Positions 1 to 8,684 of a stretch of 64,000 nt of DNA are shown piece after piece; position 1 is the first letter of the stretch, and the number at the start of each line of letters is the position of its first letter. Made by a program: the position numbers and the translations under genes. The stretch spans positions 14,437-78,436 of the forward strand of contig CAMLGZ010000017.1 in the NCBI GenBank assembly GCA_946479745.1, read 5' to 3'. The notes below the pieces were generated by a model, which was given only the letters and a program-made list of their open reading frames with translations, was not told where the DNA came from and made no database searches. The DNA is from an uncultured Pseudoxanthomonas sp. (GTDB lineage: Bacteria > Pseudomonadota > Gammaproteobacteria > Xanthomonadales > Xanthomonadaceae).

Positions 1-319
1 CCTGGTCATCCAGTTTCACCGCGATGCCGCTGCCCAACCATCCGCCCAGCAACAATCCCGGCACCATCCATTTCACCGTGGGCCACAACACACTGCCGCG
101 ACCGTGATGGGCGTATGCCGACGAAGCGGCGGTCAATACGATACTGGCCAGCGAGCTGGCCAAGGCCGCATGCATCGCCGCCTCTTTGGGAATGCCGTAC
201 AGGGGCAGCAACCAGGCCAACGCGCCGACCAGCACCAATCCGCCGCCGACGCCGAGCAACCCCGCCAGCACGCCGGCGACCGCGCCCAGCAAGGGGAACA
301 TCCAGATTCCTTCGAACAC
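1..319 (-). CDS. TauE/SafE family permease, N-terminal part (cut by window edge)
   Basis: This reads leftward off the window, so only the first ~106 residues are present. They begin MFEGIWMFPLLGAVAG and continue with the glycine-rich segment GLLGVGGGLVLVGAL, then IPKEAAMHAALASSLASI, which is typical of the first half of TauE/SafE (sulfite exporter/anion permease) membrane proteins. At least three hydrophobic segments are visible. The start is taken as the GTG at 319 because GGAGAG lies just upstream; an ATG at 301 is the alternative. It is divergent from slt across an 87-bp gap. The substrate cannot be told from sequence; the family moves sulfite, sulfoacetate and other anions. Confidence 0.82.
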   Translation of the reverse strand, partial: MFEGIWMFPLLGAVAGVLAGLLGVGGGLVLVGALAWLLPLYGIPKEAAMHAALASSLASIVLTAASSAYAHHGRGSVLWPTVKWMVPGLLLGGWLGSGIAVKLDDQ

Positions 320-338
320 GTTCTCTCCAATATCAATA

Positions 339-353
339 GTGACGCGTCGTCAC
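339..353. promoter_or_regulatory. Short inverted repeat in a divergent promoter region
   Basis: GTGACG and CGTCAC form a perfect 6-bp inverted repeat around a 3-nt centre in the 87-bp gap between the TauE/SafE gene and slt. An operator role is inference from position only. Confidence 0.25.
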
Positions 354-406
354 ACGCCCGTGCGGCGGGTCATGCGATTCATCCGCCATCCTTTAGTATT
401 TCGGCC

Positions 407-2386
407 ATGACAAGAGCTAGCTTCGCTATCGTACTCGTTGCCGCCTGCGGCCTATTGCAGTCCTGCGCCGCGCAAGCGCAAAACCTGGACGCGCAACGTC
501 CGCAAATCCAGGCAGCGTTGCAGGCGGCTGAAAGCGGCCGCTTCGACGCCTCCCAGTATTCCGCGAGTCTCACCACGCATCCGCTTTATGGCTGGGTGGA
601 ATTCGCCGACCTCAAACGCGACATCGACACCTTGCCCACCGCTCGGGCGCAATCCTTCCTGAAGCGTTACGACGGCCAGGCCGTGGCCGAAGCTTTCCGT
701 GGCGTCTGGCTGCCGGCTCTGTCCCGGCGGCAGGACTGGCCCACGCTGCGCGCGGTGTGGAAACCGACTTCCAATGTCGGCCTGCAGTGCGCCGAACTCA
801 ACGCACGCCAGGCCCTGGGCAAAGCCGATGCGCAATGGACGCAGGACGCGCAGAAGATCTGGACCAGCACCGGCAAGCCTTTGCCGGACAGTTGCGATCC
901 CGTGTTCGCCCTGCTCGGCGCCAACGGCGGTTTGACGCCCGCACTGCGCTGGGAGCGCATCGACAAGGCCGCCGCCGAACAGCAACCGGCCGTCATGCGC
1001 GGCGCAGCGCGCGGATTGCCCGCAGCCGAGGCCGCACTGGCCAACGATTACGCCGCATTCCTGGACAGCGTGCATACGCGCGCGCTTGGCTGGCCGAAAA
1101 CCGAACGCAGCCGCAAGATGGCGATGTACGGGTTGGTGCGCCTGGCCAAAGCTTCGGCGGCAAGCGCGGAGACGCAATTGCCGCAGTACGCGGCGGCGCT
1201 GGGCATGAGCGAAGCCGAGCGCGGCAAAGTGCTGTACGAAGCGGCGCTGTGGACTGTGGCGTCCTACGAATCCGATTCCGCGCGCCGCCTCAATGCCGTG
1301 CCCGAAGCGGTCTACGACGAAAAACTGCACGAATGGCGCGTGCGCGAAGCCATGGCCCGCGGCGACTGGCGCGCCGCGCTGGCAGCGATACGCAAGATGC
1401 CCAAAGCCCAGCGCGAGGATTCGCGCTGGCGTTATTTCGAAGCGCGCCTGGCGGAAAAAACCGGCGACAACGCCGAAGCCCAGCGTCTGTTCCGCGAAGC
1501 CGCCAAGTCGACCACCTTCCACGGTTTCCTGGCCGCCGACCGGGTGGACCAGAGTTACGCGCTGTGCGCCTGGATTCCCAACGACAGCGCACAGGCCCGC
1601 GCCGTAGTCGCCAAGGATCCGGCGATCGTCCGCGCGATGGAGTTGTGGAAGCTGGACCGCGCCGGTTGGGCCACCAGCGAATGGAACAGCGCGCTGGCGC
1701 GCTTCGACGACGCCCAGAGACGCCTGGCGGTGGAAGTGGCGCGCGACAACGGCTGGTTCGACCGCGCGGTGTTTTCGCTGGGCAGCGTTGGCGGTCAAAG
1801 CCGGCCGGACGAGCAGCGTTTGTACGAATTGCGCTTTCCTCTGCATCACGGCGAAACGATCCGTCGCGAAGCGGCGAAGAACGCCATCGATCCTGCCTGG
1901 GTGGCGGCGGAAATCCGCGCAGAGAGCATCTTCAATCCCAAGGCGCGTTCTGGCGCCAATGCCATGGGCCTGATGCAGGTCCTGCCGACCACAGGAGCGG
2001 CCACCGCCAAAAGTCTGGGCCTGCCCTGGGGCGGCGCCAACAGCCTCTACGATTCGGACACCAACATCATGCTGGGCACCGCCTATCTGCGGCAGATGGA
2101 GAACAAATACGGCACGCCATACGTGGCCATCGCCGCCTACAACGCCGGCCCGGCGCCCACCGCGCGCTGGCAGTCGCAGCGCCCCAACTACGACCCGGAT
2201 TTCTGGATCGAGACCATCAGCTACAAGGAAACCCGCGAGTACGTGGCGCGCGTGCTGGCCTTCAGCGTGATCTACGACTGGCGCTTGAACGGCAAAGCCT
2301 TGCCGGTGACCGACCGCATGCTGGGGCGCGTGGATGCGAAGCGGAAATCCTTCTCCTGCCCGACCGCGCAGGTGCCGAAGAGCTGA
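407..2386 (+). CDS. slt: Soluble lytic murein transglycosylase (Slt70 type), predicted lipoprotein
   Basis: The 659-aa protein cleaves the MurNAc-GlcNAc bond of peptidoglycan, leaving 1,6-anhydro ends. The N-terminus has a hydrophobic segment followed by LLQSC, a plausible lipobox, so a periplasmic lipoprotein is predicted. A long alpha-helical superhelix region (about residues 40-480) precedes the C-terminal SLT domain. That domain has AEIRAESIFNP with the likely catalytic Glu near residue 506, then GLMQVLPTTG, IMLGTAYLRQM and VAIAAYNAGP. The reading frame is open from 104, but the ATG at 407 starts directly at the signal peptide. A palindromic repeat begins 9 bp after the stop. Confidence 0.93.
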   Translation: MTRASFAIVLVAACGLLQSCAAQAQNLDAQRPQIQAALQAAESGRFDASQYSASLTTHPLYGWVEFADLKRDIDTLPTARAQSFLKRYDGQAVAEAFRGVWLPALSRRQDWPTLRAVWKPTSNVGLQCAELNARQALGKADAQWTQDAQKIWTSTGKPLPDSCDPVFALLGANGGLTPALRWERIDKAAAEQQPAVMRGAARGLPAAEAALANDYAAFLDSVHTRALGWPKTERSRKMAMYGLVRLAKASAASAETQLPQYAAALGMSEAERGKVLYEAALWTVASYESDSARRLNAVPEAVYDEKLHEWRVREAMARGDWRAALAAIRKMPKAQREDSRWRYFEARLAEKTGDNAEAQRLFREAAKSTTFHGFLAADRVDQSYALCAWIPNDSAQARAVVAKDPAIVRAMELWKLDRAGWATSEWNSALARFDDAQRRLAVEVARDNGWFDRAVFSLGSVGGQSRPDEQRLYELRFPLHHGETIRREAAKNAIDPAWVAAEIRAESIFNPKARSGANAMGLMQVLPTTGAATAKSLGLPWGGANSLYDSDTNIMLGTAYLRQMENKYGTPYVAIAAYNAGPAPTARWQSQRPNYDPDFWIETISYKETREYVARVLAFSVIYDWRLNGKALPVTDRMLGRVDAKRKSFSCPTAQVPKS

Positions 2387-2394
2387 GCTTGAGC

Positions 2395-2587
2395 TTTTCC
2401 TTCTCCCTCCGGGAGAAGAGCCCGCCCCGTACTTGATACGGGGTGGCGCGCAGCGACGGACGCTGCGAAGCAAGCACCCTTGGGTTGTGAGGGCATGGCA
2501 ATGACTTGCCATCCACCTATCACTACAAACTGACAATCCATGCCCTCATCCGCCCTTCAGGCACCTTCTCCCGAAGGAGAAGGAAAA
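2395..2587. repeat. Dispersed palindromic element, CCTTCTCCC-ended family, copy 1
   Basis: The left end TTTTCCTTCTCCC is mirrored at the right end by GGAGAAGGAAAA. Further in, GGCGCGCAGCGACGGA on the left pairs loosely with CCTCATCCGCCCTTCAGGC on the right. A small extra hairpin, CCCCGTACTTGATACGGGG, sits in the left arm. The element fills the slt-cca gap. Related copies lie at 34530-34737 and inside putA at 40945-41087. Confidence 0.75.
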
Positions 2588-2605
2588 CAAGGCATCATCC
2601 CCTCC

Positions 2606-3832
2606 ATGAAAACCTACCTAGTCGGCGGCGCCATACGCGATAGGTTGCTGGGCCTTGAACCCGGCGACCGCGACCATGTCGTGGTCGGCAGTACGCCAGA
2701 GGAAATGCTGGCGCAGGGCTTCAAGCCGGTCGGGCGCGATTTCCCGGTATTCCTGCATCCACGCACCGGCGAGGAATACGCGCTGGCCCGCACCGAACGC
2801 AAAAGCGGGCGCGGTTATCGCGGCTTCGTGGTGGATACCGACCCGTCGGTGACGCTGGAAGAAGACCTGGCACGGCGCGACTTCACCATCAATGCGATCG
2901 CGCAGGACGAACAAGGCGATCTGATCGATCCACTGGGCGGCGCGCGCGATGTGCAAGCGCGCGTATTGCGGCATGCGGGGCCGGCCTTCGTCGAGGACCC
3001 GTTGCGCGTGCTGCGCGCCGCGCGGTTCATGGCGCGCTTCGCGGGACTCGGCTTCACGGTGGCGCCAGAGACGATGGAACTGATGCGGGGAATGGCCAAA
3101 GGCGGCGAGCTGACCGAGCTGGTGCCCGAGCGCGTCTGGCAGGAACTGGCGCGCGCGCTGCGTTCGGCCACCCCCTCGGCCTTCCTGCGCACCCTGCGCG
3201 AATGCGATGCGCTGGCCCAGGTACTGCCCGAAGTAGACGCGCTGTACGGCGTGCCGCAGCGCGCCGAGTTCCATCCGGAAGTGGACACCGGCCTGCACCA
3301 GGAAATGGTCAGCGACATGGCCGCACGGCTTGCGCCTGGCGATGACGCGATCGGCTTCGCCGCGCTGACTCACGACCTGGGTAAGGCGCTGACGCCCGCG
3401 GAAGTGTTGCCGAAACACATCGGCCACGAACACGCCGGTGTGGCTCCGCTGAAGGTGCTGTGCGAACGCCTCAAGGTACCGGCCGCACATCGCGAGCTGG
3501 CGATCATGGCCTGCAGGGAACACCTCAACGTGCATCGGCTGGATGAGCTGCGCGATGCCACTGTGCTGGAGCTGCTGGCGCGTTGCGATGCATTCCGTAA
3601 ACCCGAGCGCATTGCGCAACTCGCCCTGGTCTGCGAAGCCGACAAACGTGGCCGCTTGGGCAGCGAGGATGCCGACTATCCGCAGAGCCGCGAACTGGCG
3701 CGCCTGCACGCGGCCGCAATGGCAATAACCGCTCGCGACATCGACGATGAAACGATCAGCGGCCCGGCGATGGGGGAAGCGTTGCGCAAGGCCCGCATCG
3801 TCGCCATCGGCAAAGCCCGAAGCCCCGCGTAG
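2606..3832 (+). CDS. cca: Multifunctional CCA-tRNA nucleotidyltransferase with HD domain
   Basis: The 408-aa enzyme adds or repairs the 3'-CCA of tRNAs in the cytoplasm without a nucleic acid template. The nucleotidyltransferase core shows [10 protein letters not shown] at residues 7-16, the DRDHVVVG metal-binding segment and [10 protein letters not shown]. The C-terminal half has an HD phosphohydrolase signature, [10 protein letters not shown], so this is the long gammaproteobacterial type with added phosphatase/phosphodiesterase activity. The frame is open upstream through the end of a repeat, but the ATG at 2606 gives the canonical [12 protein letters not shown] start. The TAG stop is formed by the first bases of a palindromic repeat (GTAGGAGCG). 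Confidence 0.95.
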   Translation: MKTYLVGGAIRDRLLGLEPGDRDHVVVGSTPEEMLAQGFKPVGRDFPVFLHPRTGEEYALARTERKSGRGYRGFVVDTDPSVTLEEDLARRDFTINAIAQDEQGDLIDPLGGARDVQARVLRHAGPAFVEDPLRVLRAARFMARFAGLGFTVAPETMELMRGMAKGGELTELVPERVWQELARALRSATPSAFLRTLRECDALAQVLPEVDALYGVPQRAEFHPEVDTGLHQEMVSDMAARLAPGDDAIGFAALTHDLGKALTPAEVLPKHIGHEHAGVAPLKVLCERLKVPAAHRELAIMACREHLNVHRLDELRDATVLELLARCDAFRKPERIAQLALVCEADKRGRLGSEDADYPQSRELARLHAAAMAITARDIDDETISGPAMGEALRKARIVAIGKARSPA

Positions 3833-3900
3833 GAGCGCCCCATGGGCGCGAGCTTTTCCTTTTATCGAGAAAAGAGCTCGCGCCCATGGGGCGCTCCTAC
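3829..3900. repeat. GTAGGAGC-ended palindromic repeat overlapping cca stop
   Basis: The arms GTAGGAGCGCCCCATGGGCG (3829 on) and CGCCCATGGGGCGCTCCTAC (to 3900) are perfectly inverted; the match runs further inward, to GCGAGC and GCTCGC. The loop is about 22 nt. Each arm contains its own near-palindrome, GCGCCCCATGGGCGC. A sister copy with the same arm word is at 55139-55211. It may also act as a bidirectional transcription stop between convergent genes. Confidence 0.85.
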
Positions 3901-3911
3901 GATGCGGGGTT

Positions 3912-5210
3912 TTAGGTCGGCGTCAGCTTCAGCAGGCGCGCATTGGCGCCGTCCTCCAGCAACCAGATCGCGCCGTCCGGACCCTGTTCCACCTCGCGGA
4001 TGCGCTGGCCCATCGGATAGCGCGACACTTCCCTGCCCGTGTTGCCGTCGAACTGGATGCGGATCAGCGCCGTCGATGCCAACCCGCCGATGAAACCGTT
4101 GCCGCGGAAATAGGGAAACAGATTACCGTCGTAGATGATGAAACCGGCCGGCGCGATCACCGGCGTCCACCATGCCTCCGGTGCGTTGAATTCCGGTCGC
4201 GTGGAGTGATCGGGAATGTCGCTGCCGTCGTAGTTGCTGCCGTTGGAAACGATGGGCCATCCATAGTTGGAGCCGCGTTCGATCAGGTTGAGTTCGTCGC
4301 CGCCCGCCGGGCCCATCTCATGCGTCCACAGCTGACCCTGCGCATTAAAAAAGATACCCAGCACATTACGATGGCCCAATGACCACACCTGCGCGGCGAC
4401 TCCGCCCTGATTGGCGAACGGGTTGTCGGCCGGAATCGAACCATCGGCGTTGAGGCGGATGATCTTGCCCAGATTGGATTGCAGGTCCTGCGCCGGCGTG
4501 CCCTTCTGGCGTTCGCCGGAACTGATCCACAGCTTGCCGTCGCGGTCGAAGGCGATGCGGTGGCTGTAGTGTGCGTCGCCGCTCACCTTGATCTGCCGCC
4601 ACAGCACCTGCAGGTTGGACAGGCTGCCGTTGTTGCCGCTGGCATCCAGGTTCAAGGTGGCGCGCGCCACTGCAGCGCCGCGTCCGCCGGTCCCTTCTTC
4701 GGCATAGCTCAGATACACCAGCCGATTGCTGGCGAACTGCGGATGCAGCACCACATCGCCCAAACCGCCTTGTCCACCGTAAGCGACGGCGGGCACGCCG
4801 ATGATTTCGCCGATCTGCTTGGTGGTGACATCGATCAATCGCAACTTGCCCGGCTTCTCGGTGACCAGCAGGCGCCCATCGGGCAGGAAGGTCATCGCCC
4901 AGGGCTGATCGAACCGCGCGACCTCGGTGCTCTTGAAAGCGGGATTGGGAATCTGCCGGGCAGGCAGATTGCCGCCCATCGAGGGAGGCTGCCCGGCAGC
5001 TTGCGCGACTGCGTTGGCCTGGACACCGGCCGGCCGATTCGCCGGCATGCCCGCCGGCATGAGGCGCGGGGAAACCAAAAGCCGCGGCCCGGGGCGTTCG
5101 GGCGCCGCCTGTGCGGAACGTTCGCTTTCGCTATCGTCCGCAACCCAGGGCAAATCGCACGCGGTCAACAGCAACAGGCAGCAGGCAAACAGGTACCGAG
5201 ACGGGCTCAT
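3912..5210 (-). CDS. PQQ-dependent aldose sugar dehydrogenase, lipoprotein
   Basis: The 432-aa protein belongs to the soluble glucose/sorbosone dehydrogenase (GSDH, YliI/Asd) family. These proteins oxidise aldose sugars in the periplasm using PQQ. The start [18 protein letters not shown] has a clear lipobox (LTAC) after a short hydrophobic stretch, followed by a Pro/Ala-rich linker of about 70 residues. Propeller motifs include [16 protein letters not shown], the [18 protein letters not shown] region, [24 protein letters not shown] and [14 protein letters not shown] four codons upstream is the alternative start. The natural substrate and the presence of a PQQ synthesis pathway cannot be judged here. 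It converges on cca. Confidence 0.88.
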   Translation of the reverse strand: MSPSRYLFACCLLLLTACDLPWVADDSESERSAQAAPERPGPRLLVSPRLMPAGMPANRPAGVQANAVAQAAGQPPSMGGNLPARQIPNPAFKSTEVARFDQPWAMTFLPDGRLLVTEKPGKLRLIDVTTKQIGEIIGVPAVAYGGQGGLGDVVLHPQFASNRLVYLSYAEEGTGGRGAAVARATLNLDASGNNGSLSNLQVLWRQIKVSGDAHYSHRIAFDRDGKLWISSGERQKGTPAQDLQSNLGKIIRLNADGSIPADNPFANQGGVAAQVWSLGHRNVLGIFFNAQGQLWTHEMGPAGGDELNLIERGSNYGWPIVSNGSNYDGSDIPDHSTRPEFNAPEAWWTPVIAPAGFIIYDGNLFPYFRGNGFIGGLASTALIRIQFDGNTGREVSRYPMGQRIREVEQGPDGAIWLLEDGANARLLKLTPT

Positions 5211-5298
5211 GACGGCACTCACACCGGGGGATGCCCGTCTTTCTACTCCAGTGCGGCGCAGAAAGCTGTGATCGGAAGCAGAACGATGCGGTGAACCG

Positions 5299-6375
5299 TC
5301 AGAGCTTGAGGTACCACCGGCGGTGATCCATCCAGCGCACCACTGCCCACCACAAGCCCACGAACGCCAAGGCGAAAGCCAGCGACGGCAGGTACGGCCC
5401 GAAGCGCGGCGTCATCCAATGGCTGAAGCCGACGCGGTAGATCGGTTCCCACCCACCCAATCCTGCCAGCACATACACCATCGCCGCCGATCCGACATAG
5501 GCGGCAATGGCATTGACCCCAAAACGGCGGCCGAGCGCAGGCCACTTCCGGACATCGATCAGCACATGGCACAGGACCAGCGCCAGCATGGCCCAGCCCG
5601 CCGTCCACAACACATAGGAAGACGTCCACAGGTTCTTGTTGAACGGGAACCAGAGCGACCAGGCGAATCCGACCGCCAACGCGATCAACCCGGCCAGCAG
5701 CAACCGCTTCACCTCGCCGCCGCGCAGCCATTGGCCCGCGCGTACGCCCAGCAGCGTGGTGGCGATGGCGGGCAGCGTGCTCAACAAGCCTTCCGGATCG
5801 TGGCCCCGGCCGCTGGCCGCATCGAACTGATAGGCCATCGGCCCCAGCAGCGCGGTATCGATGAGGCTGGCCAGATTGTCCCAGGGCGCGAACGAACCAC
5901 CCGCGACCAGCAAGGCCCAATAGCCCAGCAACACGGTCGCGATGATCGTCCACTGCGCTTTGGCGCCGGTAAAAGTCGCCAGCAAACCCGCCGCCGCAAA
6001 ACACAGGCCGATGCGCTGCAGCACGCCCCACGGCCTGAACGACGGCTTGTCCAACAGCCAGAACGCCAGCAGGTGCAACAGCAATCCCAGGCCGATGATC
6101 TTCGCGGCGCGCAGCATCACCGCGCGGCGCAGCGGAGCGATATCGGTGCCCGCTTCCACGCGCGGAGCGATGCCCAGTGCGATCGACACGCCGACGATGA
6201 AGAGAAAGAACGGGAACACCAGGTCGGTCGGCGTGCAGCCGTTCCATTCCGAATGCAGCAGCGGCGCGTACACGTGGCCCCAATCGCCCGGGTTGTTGAC
6301 CAGCAGCATCGCCGCGACGGTAATGCCGCGCAGCGCGTCGACGGAGGCGAAACGTGTCTGCCGGATCACTGCCAT
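5299..6375 (-). CDS. nagX: NagX-type inner-membrane acyltransferase-like protein
   Basis: The 358-aa multi-pass membrane protein begins [20 protein letters not shown] and continues [20 protein letters not shown] and [14 protein letters not shown]. This is the DUF5009/heparan-alpha-glucosaminide N-acetyltransferase-like signature (NagX in GlcNAc clusters), with about ten hydrophobic segments. The ATG at 6375 follows AGGAAAGGT, a good ribosome site, although the frame is open further upstream through a palindromic repeat. It is the last gene of the leftward nag unit, separated from nagA by that repeat. In related clusters NagX is proposed to act on or transport amino sugars at the inner membrane; its exact reaction is not established. 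Confidence 0.85.
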   Translation of the reverse strand: MAVIRQTRFASVDALRGITVAAMLLVNNPGDWGHVYAPLLHSEWNGCTPTDLVFPFFLFIVGVSIALGIAPRVEAGTDIAPLRRAVMLRAAKIIGLGLLLHLLAFWLLDKPSFRPWGVLQRIGLCFAAAGLLATFTGAKAQWTIIATVLLGYWALLVAGGSFAPWDNLASLIDTALLGPMAYQFDAASGRGHDPEGLLSTLPAIATTLLGVRAGQWLRGGEVKRLLLAGLIALAVGFAWSLWFPFNKNLWTSSYVLWTAGWAMLALVLCHVLIDVRKWPALGRRFGVNAIAAYVGSAAMVYVLAGLGGWEPIYRVGFSHWMTPRFGPYLPSLAFALAFVGLWWAVVRWMDHRRWYLKL

Positions 6376-6388
6376 ACCTTTCCTGTCG

Positions 6389-6464
6389 AAGGAGCGGGCC
6401 CTGCCCGCGACCGCTCTTGGCGGATATTGCGTGAACGGCGGTCGCGGGCAGGGCCCGCTCCTAC
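6389..6464. repeat. GTAGGAGC-ended palindromic repeat between nagA and nagX
   Basis: The arms GGAGCGGGCCCTGCCCGCGA and TCGCGGGCAGGGCCCGCTCC are inverted around a ~25-nt loop. On the minus strand the right end reads GTAGGAGCGGGCC and supplies the TAG stop of nagA. Copies of the same subtype are at 20566-20642 and 54592-54656. Confidence 0.85.
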
Positions 6465-7621
6465 AGTGCTTCGCCGCCGATCCATGTGTTGACCACCTGC
6501 AGATCGGAATCGAGCGATACGAAATCGGCCGAATAACCCGGCGCGATCCGTCCGAAGCGATCGCCAAGCCCCAGGAACTCCGCGGGATAAGTCGACGCCA
6601 TGCGCGAGGCTTCTTCCAGCGGTACGCCGAGCATCGTCACGCTGTTGCGCACTGCGGTCACCATGTCCAGCGCCGATCCGGCAAGCACACCGGCCGCATT
6701 GCGCAACACGCCATCGCGCGCGGTGATCACTTCGCCATACAGCTCGTAACTGGGATCGTCCGCACCGACCGGCGGCATGGCGTCTGTGACCAGAAAAAGT
6801 TTGCCGCGCGGCTTGGCCATCAATGCCACCCGCAGGCTGGCAGGATGCACGTGCACGCCATCGACGATGACGCCGCACCAGGTGTTGCGATCTTCCAGCG
6901 CCGCGCCCACTGCACCCGGTTCGCGGCCCTGCAGCGGCGACATGGCGTTGTACAGATGGGTGAAGCCGCGGATGCCGGACTCGATACCGGCGCGCATTTC
7001 GTCATACGAGGCGGCGGTATGCCCGGCCACGACGATTGCGCCGCGCGCCGCCAGCGCCTGGATATCTGCCGCCGAAACGCGCTCGGGTGCCAACGTGATC
7101 ACGGTGACGCCATTGTCCAGAGAAGTGGCCAGTTCGATCTCGCGCGCATCGGGCGTGCGGAACTTGGCTGCGTCGTGCGTGCCCTTGCGTGCGGGTGCGA
7201 TGTACGGACCTTCGAGATGGATACCGAGTACCCCAGGCACGTTTTCCGCGATCGCCTGGCGCGTCGCGGCAATGGCCTTGCCCATCACTTCGACATCGTC
7301 GCTGATCAGCGTCGGCAGAAAACCGGTGGTGCCGAAACGACGATGCGCGCGGCCTATGGCGCGTAGCGCGGCCACATCGGGTGCGTTGTTGAACAGCACT
7401 CCGCCGCCGCCATTGACCTGGCAATCGATGAAACCCGGCAGCAGGATCGCGCCTTGCAGGTCGTACGCATCGTCGGCGCGCTGCAAAGCTTCGTGCTCGG
7501 GAATCACCGCGACAATACGCCCCGCCTGTACCAGCACCGCAATGCCCTCCTCGATCCGGTGATCGGTGAGGACGCGGCCGTTGACCAGGGCCAGGGTGCT
7601 GTCGGTCGGATTGCCGTTCAT
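6461..7621 (-). CDS. nagA: N-acetylglucosamine-6-phosphate deacetylase
   Basis: The 386-aa amidohydrolase converts GlcNAc-6-P to glucosamine-6-P and acetate. It shows LPGFIDCQVNGGGG, LGIHLEGPYIAPARKGTH, the metal/substrate histidines in VAGHTAAS and FTHLYNAMSP, and the catalytic Asp in LVTDAMPPVG, in the normal NagA order and length. The ATG overlaps the nagB-II stop by 4 bp (ATGA), which suggests translational coupling. The TAG stop lies inside the adjoining palindromic repeat. Confidence 0.95.
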   Translation of the reverse strand: MNGNPTDSTLALVNGRVLTDHRIEEGIAVLVQAGRIVAVIPEHEALQRADDAYDLQGAILLPGFIDCQVNGGGGVLFNNAPDVAALRAIGRAHRRFGTTGFLPTLISDDVEVMGKAIAATRQAIAENVPGVLGIHLEGPYIAPARKGTHDAAKFRTPDAREIELATSLDNGVTVITLAPERVSAADIQALAARGAIVVAGHTAASYDEMRAGIESGIRGFTHLYNAMSPLQGREPGAVGAALEDRNTWCGVIVDGVHVHPASLRVALMAKPRGKLFLVTDAMPPVGADDPSYELYGEVITARDGVLRNAAGVLAGSALDMVTAVRNSVTMLGVPLEEASRMASTYPAEFLGLGDRFGRIAPGYSADFVSLDSDLQVVNTWIGGEAL

Positions 7622-8670
7622 ACGGTTTCGGTGACTTTATTCAAATGCGGCGGCACATCGGGATTGTGCCCGCGGCGCAGCGCCAATGCATTGATGGCGC
7701 GATAGAAACTCTGGATGGTCAGCAATGGGGCGCAGGCCGGATGCGATGCTTTCACCAGCGGAAGGTCGCCGTGCGCCGACGAAACCCAGACCTCCGCGCC
7801 GCGCGTCCGGAACTCTTTCGCCAGCGCCAGCGTGCCGGCTTCGGTTTCATCCGGTTGCGCGAAACACAGCACCGGAAACCCCGGCCCCACCAGCGCCATC
7901 GGCCCGTGCTTCACTTCCGCCGAGCTGTAGGCTTCAGCGTGCAAGCCGCAGGTTTCCTTGAATTTGAGCGCGGCTTCCTGGGCGGCGGCGAGCCCCAGTC
8001 CGCGCCCCAGTACGAACAGGTTGTGCGCATCGACCAGGCCTTCGGTCAGCGGCGACCAGTCGGCCTGCCACGCGGCGCGCAGACTGTCGGGCAAGGTGTC
8101 CAGCGCGTCGAGCAGCGGCGCCTGGTTCTTCCAATGCGCGGCCAGTTGCAGGATGGCCGACAGCGAGGACAGATAACTCTTGGTCGCCGCCACGCTGCGT
8201 TCGGGACCGGCATGCAGCGGAACCACGGTGTGCGCCAACTGCGCGAGTGGGGAATCCTCCACGTTCACCAGCGCCACCACGCGCGCGCCGGCTTCGCGCG
8301 CGGCCTCGGCGTTGCGCAGCAGGTCGGGGCTTTTGCCCGATTGCGAGATGACCAGATACAGCGCGCCTTCCAGCTTCTGTTTCGCCTCGTAAACCGAGCC
8401 GACCGAGGGCGAAGCCGACGCGGTGACGATGCCCAGCTGCGTCTCGAACAGGTATTTGGCATAGGTGGCCGCATGGTCGGAACTGCCGCGCGCGCAGGTC
8501 GCCACGAACGGTGGCGGATTGCGGCGCAGGTCTTCGGCCAGCGCGGCGATGACCGGTTGGTTGCGCGCGAACTGCGCCGCGACCACTTCGGCGGTCTGCG
8601 CGGCTTCGGCGTACATCAGGGTTTCGTGGGGCGCGGGTAAACCGGCCTGGTGGGTTGCTGCGGTGTTCAT
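7618..8670 (-). CDS. nagB-II: SIS-domain glucosamine-6-phosphate deaminase (NagB-II type)
   Basis: The 350-aa protein has two SIS (sugar isomerase) domains and no glutaminase domain: FVATCARGSSDHAATYAKY and LYLVISQSGKSPDLL in the first, and GRGLGLAAAQEAALKFKETCG with KHGPMALV in the second. In nag clusters of Shewanella and xanthomonads this architecture replaces classical NagB, converting glucosamine-6-P to fructose-6-P and ammonia. The first in-frame start is a TTG at 8688, which would overlap the regulator stop. The ATG at 8670 (MNTAATHQAG) is preferred. It overlaps nagA by 4 bp. Confidence 0.92.
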   Translation of the reverse strand: MNTAATHQAGLPAPHETLMYAEAAQTAEVVAAQFARNQPVIAALAEDLRRNPPPFVATCARGSSDHAATYAKYLFETQLGIVTASASPSVGSVYEAKQKLEGALYLVISQSGKSPDLLRNAEAAREAGARVVALVNVEDSPLAQLAHTVVPLHAGPERSVAATKSYLSSLSAILQLAAHWKNQAPLLDALDTLPDSLRAAWQADWSPLTEGLVDAHNLFVLGRGLGLAAAQEAALKFKETCGLHAEAYSSAEVKHGPMALVGPGFPVLCFAQPDETEAGTLALAKEFRTRGAEVWVSSAHGDLPLVKASHPACAPLLTIQSFYRAINALALRRGHNPDVPPHLNKVTETV

Positions 8671-8684
8671 GGGGTGGCTTGGCT

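Noticed and set aside
452..2536. 694-aa open frame on the minus strand opposite slt
   Set aside because: It is antisense to a clear transglycosylase, has no family motif and shows the Arg/His/Gly/Ala-rich composition expected of a shadow frame in GC-rich DNA.
2395..2587. CRISPR-like appearance of repeated palindromes across the window
   Set aside because: Copies are scattered singly, vary in arm sequence and have no regular spacers or cas genes.
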